From Coprococcus sp. (GTDB lineage: Bacteria; Bacillota; Clostridia; Lachnospirales; Lachnospiraceae), in NCBI GenBank assembly GCA_022793995.1, contig JAAWDY010000033.1, forward strand, positions 117,621-181,620: a stretch of 64,000 nt of DNA, written 5' to 3'. The translations under genes were made by a program, and so were the position numbers. Shown piece by piece: positions 37,520 to 45,125 of the stretch. The notes under the pieces are model-generated. The model had not been told where the DNA came from and searched no databases. It saw nothing but the letters and a program-made list of their open reading frames with translations. Each line of letters starts with the position of its first letter. The stretch's first letter is position 1.

Positions 37520-37549
37520 ATTATACTCCCCCTGGTGATTCAAAGTCAA
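37520..37549 (-). promoter_or_regulatory. Promoter of glgX-pepC
   Basis: On the minus strand TTGACT (37549-37544), an 18-base spacer and TATAAT (37525-37520) lie about 25 bases before the glgX start. The rest of the 37495-37667 divergent gap shows no clear plus-strand promoter. Confidence 0.7.
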
Positions 37550-37667
37550 GAAAGCAGAAATAGAGGTAGAGAAAACTGTGGAGTTATGATACGATAAAAC
37601 TATGATTTTTACAGAAGCGGCCGCATTTAGCGCGATTCTGGCTCGGGGATTAGAAAGGGGAAGGAAA

Positions 37668-38045
37668 ATGAAATTGAAAAATGTTTTGATTGTAGTGAAG
37701 GATATGGAAGAATCAGTCAAATTCTATAAAGAACTCTTTGGGCTGGACATGATCCTTGACAATGACGGGAACGTCATTATGACAGAAGGGCTTGTCCTCC
37801 AGGATCGGAGGGTCTGGGAAGGATTCATTGGAAGGGGCGTGGTCCCGGAGAATAATGCGTCCGAATTATATTTTGAGGAGACGGATATAGAAGCGTTCGC
37901 GGAGAAATTGGAGAGGTATAATGTGCCGATCCAATATGTGAACCGACTTATGGAACACTCCTGGGGACAGAAGGTGATCCGGTTCTATGACCCGGACGGG
38001 AATCTTATAGAGGTCGGGACGCCGATGCGGGCTTCTTTGGATTGA
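37668..38045 (+). CDS. VOC superfamily (glyoxalase-like) protein
   Basis: A 125-residue single-unit protein with two beta-alpha-beta-beta-beta modules: LKNVLIVVKDMEESVKFYKE at the start and RFYDPDGNLIEVG at the end, the usual VOC signatures. Such proteins bind a metal and act as lyases, dioxygenases or drug-binding proteins; no specific role can be given. The track ORF begins at 37602, but AAAGGGGAAGGA lies just before the ATG at 37668. Confidence 0.88.
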   Translation: MKLKNVLIVVKDMEESVKFYKELFGLDMILDNDGNVIMTEGLVLQDRRVWEGFIGRGVVPENNASELYFEETDIEAFAEKLERYNVPIQYVNRLMEHSWGQKVIRFYDPDGNLIEVGTPMRASLD

Positions 38046-38184
38046 AGAAAGGGGGAGAGAGGTATGGCAGAATTTTGCCGAATAGAATAGCTGTACAGCA
38101 CATAGAAAAATAATATGCTTAACCGGGCAGCCGGGAGGGCGTGCGGCCATTCCGTTCCGAGTTCTGCGGAAAGGAGTGGAGCTT

Positions 38185-38265
38185 ATGAGTACATATGAAG
38201 AATTAATGCTGATTGTAACAGTAGCATTGCTGATTGTGGAAATTCTAGATTTGAAAAATAAGTAA
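38185..38265 (+). CDS. Candidate type I toxin (TxpA/BsrG, holin-like class)
   Basis: A 26-residue peptide, too short for the track: MSTYEELMLIVTVALLIVEI then LDLKNK. It has the N-terminal (S/T)xYE-LM motif followed by one hydrophobic helix and a charged end, the pattern of TxpA/BsrG/holin-like toxins. GAAAGGAGTGG gives a strong ribosome site about seven bases upstream. An antisense promoter and terminator oppose it from the 3' side. The 138 bases upstream back to the VOC stop hold the left arm of an inverted repeat and a weak -10 (AATAAT, 38109). Toxicity is inferred, not shown. Confidence 0.72.
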   Translation: MSTYEELMLIVTVALLIVEILDLKNK

Positions 38266-38358
38266 GCCGCCCTGCTCTCTGGTAAAGAATAGGCGGCTTA
38301 CATAGCGTTATAATTCGCCGGGACGGATAGGCCCAATCTATCTTCCGGCTGTCCTGTT
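38255..38358 (-). ncRNA. Predicted antisense RNA (antitoxin) to the small toxin gene
   Basis: A perfect consensus promoter on the minus strand would start an RNA near 38358. The stem GTAAGCCGCC/GGCGGCTTAC (38262-38271 and 38292-38301) followed on the minus strand by TTATTTTTC would end it near 38255, inside the 3' end of the toxin ORF. The product of about 100 nt overlaps only the last codons and 3' region of the toxin message, the usual geometry of RatA/txpA and SR4/bsrG. Ends are estimated. Confidence 0.65.
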
Positions 38359-38364
38359 AAGCAT

Positions 38365-38393
38365 ATTATAGCTAAAATTATGAAATATGTCAA
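38365..38393 (-). promoter_or_regulatory. Consensus promoter of the antisense RNA
   Basis: On the minus strand TTGACA (38393-38388), exactly 17 bases, then TATAAT (38370-38365). It matches sigma-A at all twelve positions although no minus-strand gene follows for over 800 bases, which points to a short RNA. Confidence 0.85.
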
Positions 38394-38523
38394 ACAAAAC
38401 GAATCTTTAATAAAAGATAACCATGCAGGGGCTTTTTAGCACCTGAGAAGTTCTGTATTTTCCTCTATATACGTTTTATAATAATAGTAACCAAATCGCG
38501 TGTTCGGCGATAGTATCTTAAAA

Positions 38524-38656
38524 GGACCCCTCATGCAAAGCAATCGGGATACCTGAATGGAATCGCCTAACCGGCGATGAAATTTTAGAGGAACCCCTCA
38601 TGCGATGCATTCGGGATACCTGAACTGAATCGCCTAATCGGCGATGAAATTTAAGA
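38524..38656 (+). repeat. 66-bp tandem duplication in the leader of the XRE gene
   Basis: Two diverged units start at 38524 and 38590. Both contain CCCCTCATGC, TCGGGATACCTGAA, GAATCGCCTAA and CGGCGATGAAATTT. Each unit can form the small hairpin ATCGCC/GGCGAT. A degenerate partial unit (TTCGGCGATAGT) precedes at about 38503. The preceding gap (38394-38523) has only a weak promoter, TATAAT at 38477-38482 with a poor -35. It probably lies in the 5' untranslated region of the regulator. Confidence 0.75.
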
Positions 38657-38673
38657 GGAAAGAGGTTAATCTT

Positions 38674-39141
38674 ATGAACGTGGTGTTAGTGTCAAAATAT
38701 TTACAGCGATTGCGTAAAAGCCTTGGGTTTACGCAGGACGATCTGGCAAAAAGATTAAATGTGTCCAGGCAGGCGGTTTCCAAATGGGAGACTGGAACAA
38801 CGATTCCTGATCTGGAAGTTTTATTAGCGCTTTCCAAGCTATATGGACTTACGATAAACGCGATATTAGAACCTGACATACGACCACGGCGAGTAGAGGA
38901 TTTTGAGCAGATATCCGCAATCCCTGAAGATGAGCTGAAAAAAATATTGGAGCAGTTCGATACAAGATCATTGGCAGTTGCTTCCATGGGCGCATCGCCG
39001 GAAGTCAATCATTTGCTAGAGAGACTTTTTCCTGAGATGGATTATCAATTAGAACGGGAGAAAATCGGGAGGGTTAGGATAGAGGAAGTGGAGGATGCAC
39101 AAAAGGAAATTGTTTCTATGATAAATTTGACAGTTATTTGA
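38674..39141 (+). CDS. XRE family transcriptional regulator
   Basis: A 155-residue protein. Residues 5-65 are a classic HTH_3 domain (LQRLRKSLGFTQDDLAKRLN; VSRQAVSKWETGTTIPDLEV). The C-terminal ~85 residues are acidic and helical with no recognised effector domain. The track start is 30 bases upstream; the ATG at 38674 has AGAGG eight bases before it. It lies directly before topB with a 21-base gap, so the two could be cotranscribed. The repeated leader suggests local control. Confidence 0.88.
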   Translation: MNVVLVSKYLQRLRKSLGFTQDDLAKRLNVSRQAVSKWETGTTIPDLEVLLALSKLYGLTINAILEPDIRPRRVEDFEQISAIPEDELKKILEQFDTRSLAVASMGASPEVNHLLERLFPEMDYQLEREKIGRVRIEEVEDAQKEIVSMINLTVI

Positions 39142-39162
39142 TAAGTGGAGGGAAAAGTAAGT

Positions 39163-41358
39163 ATGAAATCTTTAGTAATCGCCGAGAAGCCGTCAGTCGC
39201 GCGCGATATCGCGAGGGTACTGAAATGCCAAAAGAAATTGAACGGCGCGATGGAAGGCGGCAGATACGTTGTAACCTGGGCGCTGGGGCATCTGGTGACC
39301 CTGGCAGACCCGGAGGATTATGACAAGAAATATAAGGAGTGGAGGATGGAGCACCTTCCCATGCTCCCCAAGCCTTTTAAGCTGGAGGTCATAAAGCAGA
39401 CGGGAAAGCAGTTCGCCGCCGTGAAAACGCAGATTCACCGAAACGACGTAAGTGAAATCATTATTGCCACGGACGCCGGGCGCGAAGGAGAATTGGTGGC
39501 AAGGCTGATTCTGGAAAAGGCGGGGAACAAAAAGCCGATCAAACGGCTGTGGATTTCCTCGGTCACAGACAAAGCGATTTTAGAGGGATTTGCGCATCTT
39601 AAGAATGGGCATGATTACGACGCCCTATACGACGCCGCGATGTGCCGGGCCAAGGCGGATTGGCTGGTAGGGATTAACGCGACGCGTGCGCTGACCTGCA
39701 AATATAATGCCCAGCTTTCCTGCGGGCGTGTACAGACGCCGACGCTTGCCATGATCGCGAAAAGGGAGGCGCAGATCCGTGCTTTTGTACCGAAGCCTTA
39801 TTACGGAATCAACGCCAAGGGCTGCGGCGTCACCCTGACCTGGCAGGACGGTGGGTCGAAGGGTTTCCGGACGTTTGACAAAGAACGGATCGACGAGATT
39901 TACCGGAGAGTGGAAGGAAAAGATGGAATCATAAAAGAAATACGGAAAACGCCGAAAAACATCCCTGCCCCGCTTCTTTACGATCTGACGGAGCTTCAGC
40001 GGGACGCCAATAAGCGGTTTGGACTGTCGGCAAAGGAGACGCTCAACATCATGCAGCGTTTGTACGAGAACCATAAAGTGCTGTCATATCCCAGGACGGA
40101 TTCGCGGTATCTGAGCCATGACATTATCCCGACCTTCAAAGACCGGCTGGAAGCCTGTGGGACAGGACCGTACCGGAAAGCGGCAGCGGCAGTTCTTCGG
40201 CAGCCCATCCCGCAAAAGCCGTTTTTTGTCAATGATGCGAAAGTATCGGACCACCATGCCATCATCCCCACAGAGCAGTTTGTCAGGCTGGAAGATATGA
40301 CGAACGAAGAGAGAAAGATTTACGATTTGGTTGTAAGAAGGTTCCTGGCGGTATTTTATCCGCCGTTTATGTATGAGCAGACACAGATCCGGGCAGAATT
40401 TGGCGGGGAAACTTTTGCGGCATCGGGCAGGATCGTTAAAAATGCCGGATGGAAAGAAGTATATGAGAACCTGGGGACAGACAGTGAAGAAGAGGAAACA
40501 AAGGACCCTGAAGAAGAGGCGCTAAGGAGCCAGCACCTTCCGGAATTTATTAAGGACCAGCGTTTGAACGGATTTTCATTTTCAAGGACGGAAGGAAAAA
40601 CGAAACCGCCCGCGCCCTTTAACGAGGCGTCGCTTCTATCTGCGATGGAGAACCCGGCGGCGTTTATGGAATCTCATGATAAGAAGATGGCGCAGACCCT
40701 TGGGGAGACCGGGGGGCTGGGAACGGTCGCGACAAGGGCTGATATCATAGAGAAACTATTTTCCAGTTTCCTGTTGGAAAAACGTGGAAAAGATATCTTC
40801 CTCACGTCCAAAGCAAAACAGCTTTTGGAGCTGGTTCCCGGGGAACTAAAGCAGCCCGAGCTTACGGCGGACTGGGAGATGAAGCTGTCCCGTATCGCAA
40901 AGGGAAGTCTATCAGGCAGAGTTTTCATGGCGGATATCGTAGAATATACTAATGAACTATTGGGTGAAATCAAGACAGGGTGCGGTACATTCCGGCACGA
41001 CAATCTGACGAATACAAAATGTCCGCGCTGTGGGAAACGGATGCTGGCGGTCAAAGGGAAGAACAGCGAAATGCTCGTCTGCCAGGACAGAGAGTGCGGT
41101 TATCGTGAGACCGTGGCAAAGACCACGAACGCCCGTTGTCCTGTCTGCCATAAAAAGATGCAGCTCAAAGGAAAAGGAGAAGGGCAGATCTTCGTCTGCA
41201 CCTGTGGGCATAAGGAAAAGCTGTCCGCATTCCAGGAACGGCGTAAGAAGGAGGGAGCGGGGGTCAGCAAACGGGACGTACAGAATTATCTGAAAAAACA
41301 AAAAGAAGAATCTGTGAACAACGCGTTTGCAGACGCGCTCTCCAAATTGAATCTATAG
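39163..41358 (+). CDS. topB: DNA topoisomerase III
   Basis: A type IA topoisomerase that decatenates DNA. It begins with the TOPRIM domain (MKSLVIAEKPSVARDIARVL; IIATDAGREGE) and has the catalytic tyrosine in KVLSYPRTDSRYLS. The C-terminus has one four-cysteine zinc ribbon (CPRCGKRMLAVKGKNSEMLV, CQDRECGY) and a second partial one (CPVCHKKMQ). The 731 residues are typical of Firmicutes TopB. The track start (39145) is the GTG inside the ribosome site GTGGAGGG; the ATG at 39163 is correct. A mobile-element TopB is possible, but no conjugation genes flank it. Confidence 0.94.
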   Translation: MKSLVIAEKPSVARDIARVLKCQKKLNGAMEGGRYVVTWALGHLVTLADPEDYDKKYKEWRMEHLPMLPKPFKLEVIKQTGKQFAAVKTQIHRNDVSEIIIATDAGREGELVARLILEKAGNKKPIKRLWISSVTDKAILEGFAHLKNGHDYDALYDAAMCRAKADWLVGINATRALTCKYNAQLSCGRVQTPTLAMIAKREAQIRAFVPKPYYGINAKGCGVTLTWQDGGSKGFRTFDKERIDEIYRRVEGKDGIIKEIRKTPKNIPAPLLYDLTELQRDANKRFGLSAKETLNIMQRLYENHKVLSYPRTDSRYLSHDIIPTFKDRLEACGTGPYRKAAAAVLRQPIPQKPFFVNDAKVSDHHAIIPTEQFVRLEDMTNEERKIYDLVVRRFLAVFYPPFMYEQTQIRAEFGGETFAASGRIVKNAGWKEVYENLGTDSEEEETKDPEEEALRSQHLPEFIKDQRLNGFSFSRTEGKTKPPAPFNEASLLSAMENPAAFMESHDKKMAQTLGETGGLGTVATRADIIEKLFSSFLLEKRGKDIFLTSKAKQLLELVPGELKQPELTADWEMKLSRIAKGSLSGRVFMADIVEYTNELLGEIKTGCGTFRHDNLTNTKCPRCGKRMLAVKGKNSEMLVCQDRECGYRETVAKTTNARCPVCHKKMQLKGKGEGQIFVCTCGHKEKLSAFQERRKKEGAGVSKRDVQNYLKKQKEESVNNAFADALSKLNL

Positions 41359-41376
41359 AAAATAAAAAAGCGATAC

Positions 41377-41435
41377 AATCCGCGGCTGCTGGCTCATCCT
41401 CAAAAGATAGGGCAGAGGACAGGGCGGCGCGGATT
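41377..41435. terminator. Hairpin between convergent topB and GNAT genes
   Basis: AATCCGCG at 41377-41384 pairs with CGCGGATT at 41428-41435, with partial pairing inside. It lies between the topB stop and the GNAT stop and could end both transcripts; T tracts are short. Confidence 0.45.
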
Positions 41436-41934
41436 ATCTAACCCTTGCCATATAGTATTCATCCAAATGTTTTCCATCTACGCAAACCGATTTTCGCTTA
41501 ATGCCCTCGATCTCGAAGCCGCTATTTGTGTACAGGTGTTTTGCAGCTTCATTCTCACAAATTACAGTTAACTCTAAGCGGACGACTTTATTTTCTTCAG
41601 CCCAAACAATCAATCTTTTAAAAAACTCTGTTCCAATCCCTTTGCCACGATAATCCGTTAAGATACCAACAACGATATATGCAGAATGAGCGGTACGGTT
41701 CAATTTGCCTTTTTGTGCTGATATGTATCCTATAAGCTTATTATCTGTTTCGGCTACGAAAAGGAAGTCTTGTCCTTCCACGGAATCACGTATCAAAGAC
41801 TCAATTCTAGGAAGATTCTTTGTCCTTTCACCCGGTTCGTAGAGCATATACTTTGTTTCATAATCCAATTGATTCATCAAACTCCAAAATTGTTCCGCTT
41901 CATCCACGGATAGTTTTCTATACTCCATTTTCAT
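41434..41934 (-). CDS. GNAT family N-acetyltransferase
   Basis: A 166-residue single GNAT domain. The acetyl-CoA pyrophosphate loop is DYRGKGIGTEFFKRL and the later beta strand and helix read LTVICENEAAKHLYTNSGFE, as in RimJ/RimL or PseH-like enzymes. Substrate unknown. It follows the small membrane gene by five bases on the same strand, so both probably share the promoter and operator at 42178-42234. Confidence 0.88.
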   Translation of the reverse strand: MKMEYRKLSVDEAEQFWSLMNQLDYETKYMLYEPGERTKNLPRIESLIRDSVEGQDFLFVAETDNKLIGYISAQKGKLNRTAHSAYIVVGILTDYRGKGIGTEFFKRLIVWAEENKVVRLELTVICENEAAKHLYTNSGFEIEGIKRKSVCVDGKHLDEYYMARVR

Positions 41935-41939
41935 ATCCT

Positions 41940-42152
41940 TTACACGTTCCTTTCGTCCTCATCCATGATTTTAGCATGTCCAATTTTATGGATAAAGTGT
42001 TCAAATAGAAAATCTACAATGCCATAAGCTATTAGTGCGTAGCCAGCAGAGACAATAAAAGCAGCAGGTAATCCCTTTATAAAACGAAAAGGTAAGACTA
42101 AAATACCAATGCCAATAAATAAACATGCAAAAATTTTCTTACTCTTTCTCAT
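41940..42152 (-). CDS. Small two-helix membrane protein
   Basis: Not recognised. From the ATG at 42152 it is 70 residues: a basic start (MRKSKKIF), two hydrophobic helices (about 8-24 and 29-48), then a charged tail with HFIHKIGHAKIMDEDERN. The track extends it to a GTG at 42191, but that lies inside the palindromic operator, so the ATG is preferred. It is coupled to the GNAT gene downstream. Confidence 0.65.
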   Translation of the reverse strand: MRKSKKIFACLFIGIGILVLPFRFIKGLPAAFIVSAGYALIAYGIVDFLFEHFIHKIGHAKIMDEDERNV

Positions 42153-42177
42153 GTTTTCAAATCTCGCCCCTTGATAT

Positions 42178-42234
42178 GAAATAAACTTCACGTGAAATTT
42201 ATTTCACATTAGCACTTGGATATACATTTGTCAA
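42178..42234 (-). promoter_or_regulatory. Promoter with 28-bp palindromic operator
   Basis: On the minus strand TTGACA (42234-42229), 17 bases, then TAATGT (42211-42206). Directly after the -10 lies GAAATAAACTTCAC/GTGAAATTTATTTC (42178-42205, plus strand), a 28-bp palindrome with one mismatched position centred on CACGTG. It covers the start site, as expected for a TetR- or MarR-like repressor site. Confidence 0.7.
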
Positions 42235-42251
42235 CAATTCCATAGCCTGTT

Positions 42252-42758
42252 ATGCCATTTATCACACTCATGGACGATGCATCATATAATAAACTATATT
42301 TTAGAGAAATGGAAGTGTTCCCCGTGGAAATGAAGCTGCCCTTTTATATGATGTATCCGACGCCGTTTTTATTTGACGATGATAAAAAACAGGAGAAGGA
42401 TTATGAATACTTAAAGAGTATGTATCCTGAGACAGCAAAACAGATATTGCCTTATGTGGAGGAAGAATGCGACCGGATGGAGTATGACGGCAGCATGATT
42501 TATGACGAATATCCCGACAAACTTCAGCTTCGATTGATGTGTTCGAGGATCTATGACAAAGTCATGGACGGGGATGAAGCCATAGAGATTATGTCGGAAG
42601 AAGAAAAAGATAATGAAGAACTGCACACACAGGAGGGGAAGTTTGCACCAAGGAGGAAGCCGGACCGGGTACGGGATATGGTGGAACTTTTGCTTTATCA
42701 AGAGCTGTTCCGCAGAAGAGAACAGCATAGGCATAGACGGGGGCGGCAGCTCTGGTGA
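42252..42758 (+). CDS. Conserved hypothetical acidic protein
   Basis: Not assigned to a function. The 168-residue ORF has an aromatic, proline-containing start (MKLPFYMMYPTPFLFDDDKK), an acidic central part (YLKSMYPETAKQILPYVEEE, then MIYDEYPDKLQLRLMCSRIY) and a basic Arg/His-rich tail (RRREQHRHRRGRQLW). Proteins with the YPETA...YDEYPDK pattern seem familiar from Lachnospiraceae, but I know no function. The start is uncertain: no good ribosome site precedes 42252, and later ATGs at 42309 or 42330 are possible. It has no signal peptide or membrane helix. Confidence 0.65.
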   Translation: MPFITLMDDASYNKLYFREMEVFPVEMKLPFYMMYPTPFLFDDDKKQEKDYEYLKSMYPETAKQILPYVEEECDRMEYDGSMIYDEYPDKLQLRLMCSRIYDKVMDGDEAIEIMSEEEKDNEELHTQEGKFAPRRKPDRVRDMVELLLYQELFRRREQHRHRRGRQLW

Positions 42759-42790
42759 TCGCTCCGAAATGAAATAGTTGCTTTTTCACG

Positions 42791-42890
42791 CCTTTTGTGG
42801 TATAGTAGGAGCACTTGGCGAGGTATTTACGAGCCTTAGTGCGAGTTCATGCCCTTGCGGTATAGTAGGAGCCCTTGGCGAGGTATTTAC
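42791..42890 (+). repeat. Two 40-bp direct repeats with 60-bp period
   Basis: GGTATAGTAGGAGC(A/C)CTTGGCGAGGTATTTAC occurs at 42799-42830 and 42859-42890, with weaker similarity extending to the left. Each copy holds a TATAGT that could serve as a -10; the first has TTGCTT 17 bases upstream. They lie just before the shikimate-kinase-like gene. The track ORF 42778-43425 reads through them only because the period is a multiple of three. Confidence 0.8.
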
Positions 42891-42915
42891 AATCCGGCAA
42901 AAGGTGGTAACACAT

Positions 42916-43425
42916 ATGAATAACATTATCTTTATCGGAATGCCGGCGGTAGGAAAAAGTACGGTCGGTGTCGTGACGGCAAAGCGTCTCGGCTATGAAT
43001 TTATAGATACGGATCTACTGATACAGAAACAGGAGAAACGTCTGCTTTGCGAGATCATCGCCCAGGAGGGGATCGATGCTTTTCTGGCGATTGAGAACCA
43101 GGTGAACCGTGAAGTGGACGCAGAGAACGCGGTCATTTCGCCCGGCGGCAGTATCGTGTATTCAGAAGAAGCTATGCGCCATTTCAAGGAGATGGGAACG
43201 ATTGTATACCTGCATGCATCATTTGAGACGATTAACTCCCGTTTGAAAAATGCTGTGAACCGCGGCGTTACCCTGCGGGAAGGTCAGACATTGAGAGATT
43301 TATATGACGAAAGAGTCGTTTTATTTGAGAAATATGCCGATATCACGATCTCCGAAGATGGCCTGGATTTGGAAGAAACGATAGAAAAAGTATTAGAGGC
43401 ATTAAAAATGGGTAATTTTTGCTGA
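42916..43425 (+). CDS. Shikimate kinase-like P-loop kinase
   Basis: A 169-residue nucleotide kinase of the shikimate kinase fold. The Walker A is GMPAVGKST, Asp is present in EFIDTDLLI, and the LID/C-terminal region TLRDLYDERVVLFEKYADIT matches AroK. Two substrate-site features differ from classical AroK: the FRxxE motif (shikimate-binding Arg) is FLAIE, and the GGG loop is GGS. It may therefore phosphorylate something else. No other aromatic pathway genes are near. The start at 42916 has AAGGTGG upstream; the longer track ORF reads through the direct repeats. Confidence 0.82.
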   Translation: MNNIIFIGMPAVGKSTVGVVTAKRLGYEFIDTDLLIQKQEKRLLCEIIAQEGIDAFLAIENQVNREVDAENAVISPGGSIVYSEEAMRHFKEMGTIVYLHASFETINSRLKNAVNRGVTLREGQTLRDLYDERVVLFEKYADITISEDGLDLEETIEKVLEALKMGNFC

Positions 43426-43473
43426 TTTATTACAAAATATTTACAAAATCTTTTCGCTCATTAAGAAATAATT

Positions 43474-43502
43474 TTGCAAAATCTGTCATGATGTGGTATA
43501 CT
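43474..43502 (+). promoter_or_regulatory. Promoter upstream of murA
   Basis: TTGCAA (43474-43479), 17 bases, TATACT (43497-43502). It lies in the ~314-base gap between the kinase gene and murA and would give a ~230-base leader. The ORF at 43419-43661 has no ribosome site and no coding character; otherwise I see nothing in the gap. Confidence 0.6.
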
Positions 43503-43739
43503 ATCCACGTAGGCGATGGGCATAATATGAATAAAGAGCGAAAGATGCCGATATACATGCATTTTAATCATAGATCTAAAGGAAAATTTAAAAATGGAAT
43601 ATTCTGGAAAGTAAAGCGCCATACAAATCTTTTCAGCTATGCCAATAAAATAGAAGTATGATGTTTTACGATTTTGAAATAATACTAGATATAACATGTT
43701 TTTTGAGAGGGAAGAAAACTGTTAATAGAGGTGTGAAAC

Positions 43740-45032
43740 ATGGAACAGTATATTATTAAGGGTGGGAATCCTCTGGTCGGTGAGGTGGAGATCGGAGGAG
43801 CAAAAAATGCCGCGCTTGCTATTTTGGCTGCGGCGATTATGACGGATGAGACTGTAACGATTGAGAACATCCCGGATGTGAACGATATTAACGTCCTGCT
43901 TGAAGCGATTGAGGGAATCGGCGCGGCGATCCAGCGGATTGACCGGCATTCTGTAAAAATTAATGGAAGCGGCATCAGAGATTTTAATATCGAGTATGAC
44001 TATATTAAGAAAATCCGGGCATCTTACTATTTGCTGGGCGCTCTGCTGGGGAAATATAAAAAAGCAGAAGTAGCTCTTCCAGGGGGATGTAATATTGGAA
44101 GCAGGCCGATCGACCAGCATTTGAAAGGGTTCCGCGCGCTGGGAGCTTATGTGGATATTGAACATGGCAAGATCATTGCAGAAGCGGACCGTCTGAAGGG
44201 GAGTCATATCTATTTTGATGTGGTTACTGTGGGGGCGACCATCAATGTTATGATGACGGCCTCTATGTCGGAAGGGCTTACGATCCTGGAAAATGTAGCG
44301 AAAGAGCCGCATGTGGTGGATGTGGCGAATTTCCTGAACAGTATGGGGGCTGATATCCGTGGAGCGGGAACCGATGTGATTAAGATCCGCGGTGTTTCTA
44401 AGCTACACAGCACCACCTACTCGATTATTCCAGACCAGATTGAAGCGGGAACTTTCATGTTCGCGGCAGCCGCTACCCGCGGGGATGTGACGGTGATGAA
44501 TGTGATTCCTAAGCATCTGGAGGCAACGATTGCAAAGCTGGTCGAAATGGGATGCGAAGTTGAAGAATTTGACGATGCAGTCCGGGTTGTATCCAAAGGG
44601 GATCTCCGCAAAACACATGTGAAGACGCTTCCCTATCCGGGATTTCCGACAGATATGCAGCCGCAGATTGGAGTCACCCTAGCTCTGAGTAGAGGGACAA
44701 GTACGATCACGGAGAGTATTTTTGAAAATCGGTTCAAATACCTGAGTGAGCTTGCGAGAATGGGCGCGAAGGTAAAAGTAGAGGGGAATTCCGCGACGAT
44801 CGAGGGCGTAAAAGCTTTATCCGCCGCGAGAGTGAGCGCGCCGGATTTGCGCGCCGGAGCGGCGCTTGTGATCGCGGGACTTGCGACGGACGGCGTCACG
44901 ATCGTAGACGATATTATGTATATCCAGCGGGGATATGAGCGTTTTGAAGAGAAGCTTGCCAGCCTGGGGGCGGTGATCGAGCGGGTGTCTACGGAACGTG
45001 AGATTCAGAAATTCCGGCTTCGCGTTAGCTAG
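43740..45032 (+). CDS. murA: UDP-N-acetylglucosamine 1-carboxyvinyltransferase MurA
   Basis: MurA transfers enolpyruvate from PEP to UDP-GlcNAc, the first committed step of peptidoglycan synthesis. It starts MEQYIIKGGNPLVGEVEIGG and has the catalytic-loop cysteine in LPGGCNIGSRPIDQH, the residue alkylated by fosfomycin in sensitive enzymes. The 430 residues are a full EPT inside-out barrel. It is monocistronic, with a strong terminator. Firmicutes often carry two MurA genes; which paralog this is cannot be told here. Confidence 0.95.
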   Translation: MEQYIIKGGNPLVGEVEIGGAKNAALAILAAAIMTDETVTIENIPDVNDINVLLEAIEGIGAAIQRIDRHSVKINGSGIRDFNIEYDYIKKIRASYYLLGALLGKYKKAEVALPGGCNIGSRPIDQHLKGFRALGAYVDIEHGKIIAEADRLKGSHIYFDVVTVGATINVMMTASMSEGLTILENVAKEPHVVDVANFLNSMGADIRGAGTDVIKIRGVSKLHSTTYSIIPDQIEAGTFMFAAAATRGDVTVMNVIPKHLEATIAKLVEMGCEVEEFDDAVRVVSKGDLRKTHVKTLPYPGFPTDMQPQIGVTLALSRGTSTITESIFENRFKYLSELARMGAKVKVEGNSATIEGVKALSAARVSAPDLRAGAALVIAGLATDGVTIVDDIMYIQRGYERFEEKLASLGAVIERVSTEREIQKFRLRVS

Positions 45033-45080
45033 AGAAGAGGATGAATATTTTAAAACAATAACTTATTGCTTTACCGCACT

Positions 45081-45109
45081 AGCCGTCACTATCTTAGTGG
45101 CGGCTTTTT
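45081..45109 (+). terminator. Terminator after murA
   Basis: AGCCGTCAC pairs with GTGGCGGCT (one G-U) around a seven-base loop and runs into TTTTT. Confidence 0.85.
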
Positions 45110-45125
45110 AAGAAAAGAATAGAAA

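Larger units (their letters stand above)
38111..38368. repeat. 27-bp inverted repeat flanking the small toxin-like gene
   Basis: TAATATGCTTAACCGGGCAG plus CCGGGAG at 38111-38137 is mirrored at 38342-38368, with 24 of 27 positions identical between the left arm and the reverse complement of the right. In a transcript covering both, 26 of 27 positions could pair if two G-U pairs are counted. The right arm contains the -10 and start of the antisense promoter. Confidence 0.75.

Noticed and set aside
38524-38656. CRISPR-like repeat
   Set aside because: Only two diverged units with no spacers and no cas genes.
39163-41358. topB as evidence of an integrative element
   Set aside because: No relaxase, integrase, type IV secretion genes or attachment repeats flank it.
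42791-42890. CRISPR-like repeat
   Set aside because: Two copies with a 20-base gap, no further units and no cas genes.
42778-42915. N-terminal extension of the shikimate-kinase-like ORF
   Set aside because: The extension encodes the 60-bp direct repeats in frame by chance; a good ribosome site marks the ATG at 42916.
43419-43661. 80-residue ORF between the kinase gene and murA
   Set aside because: No ribosome site, odd composition, and the murA promoter lies inside it.
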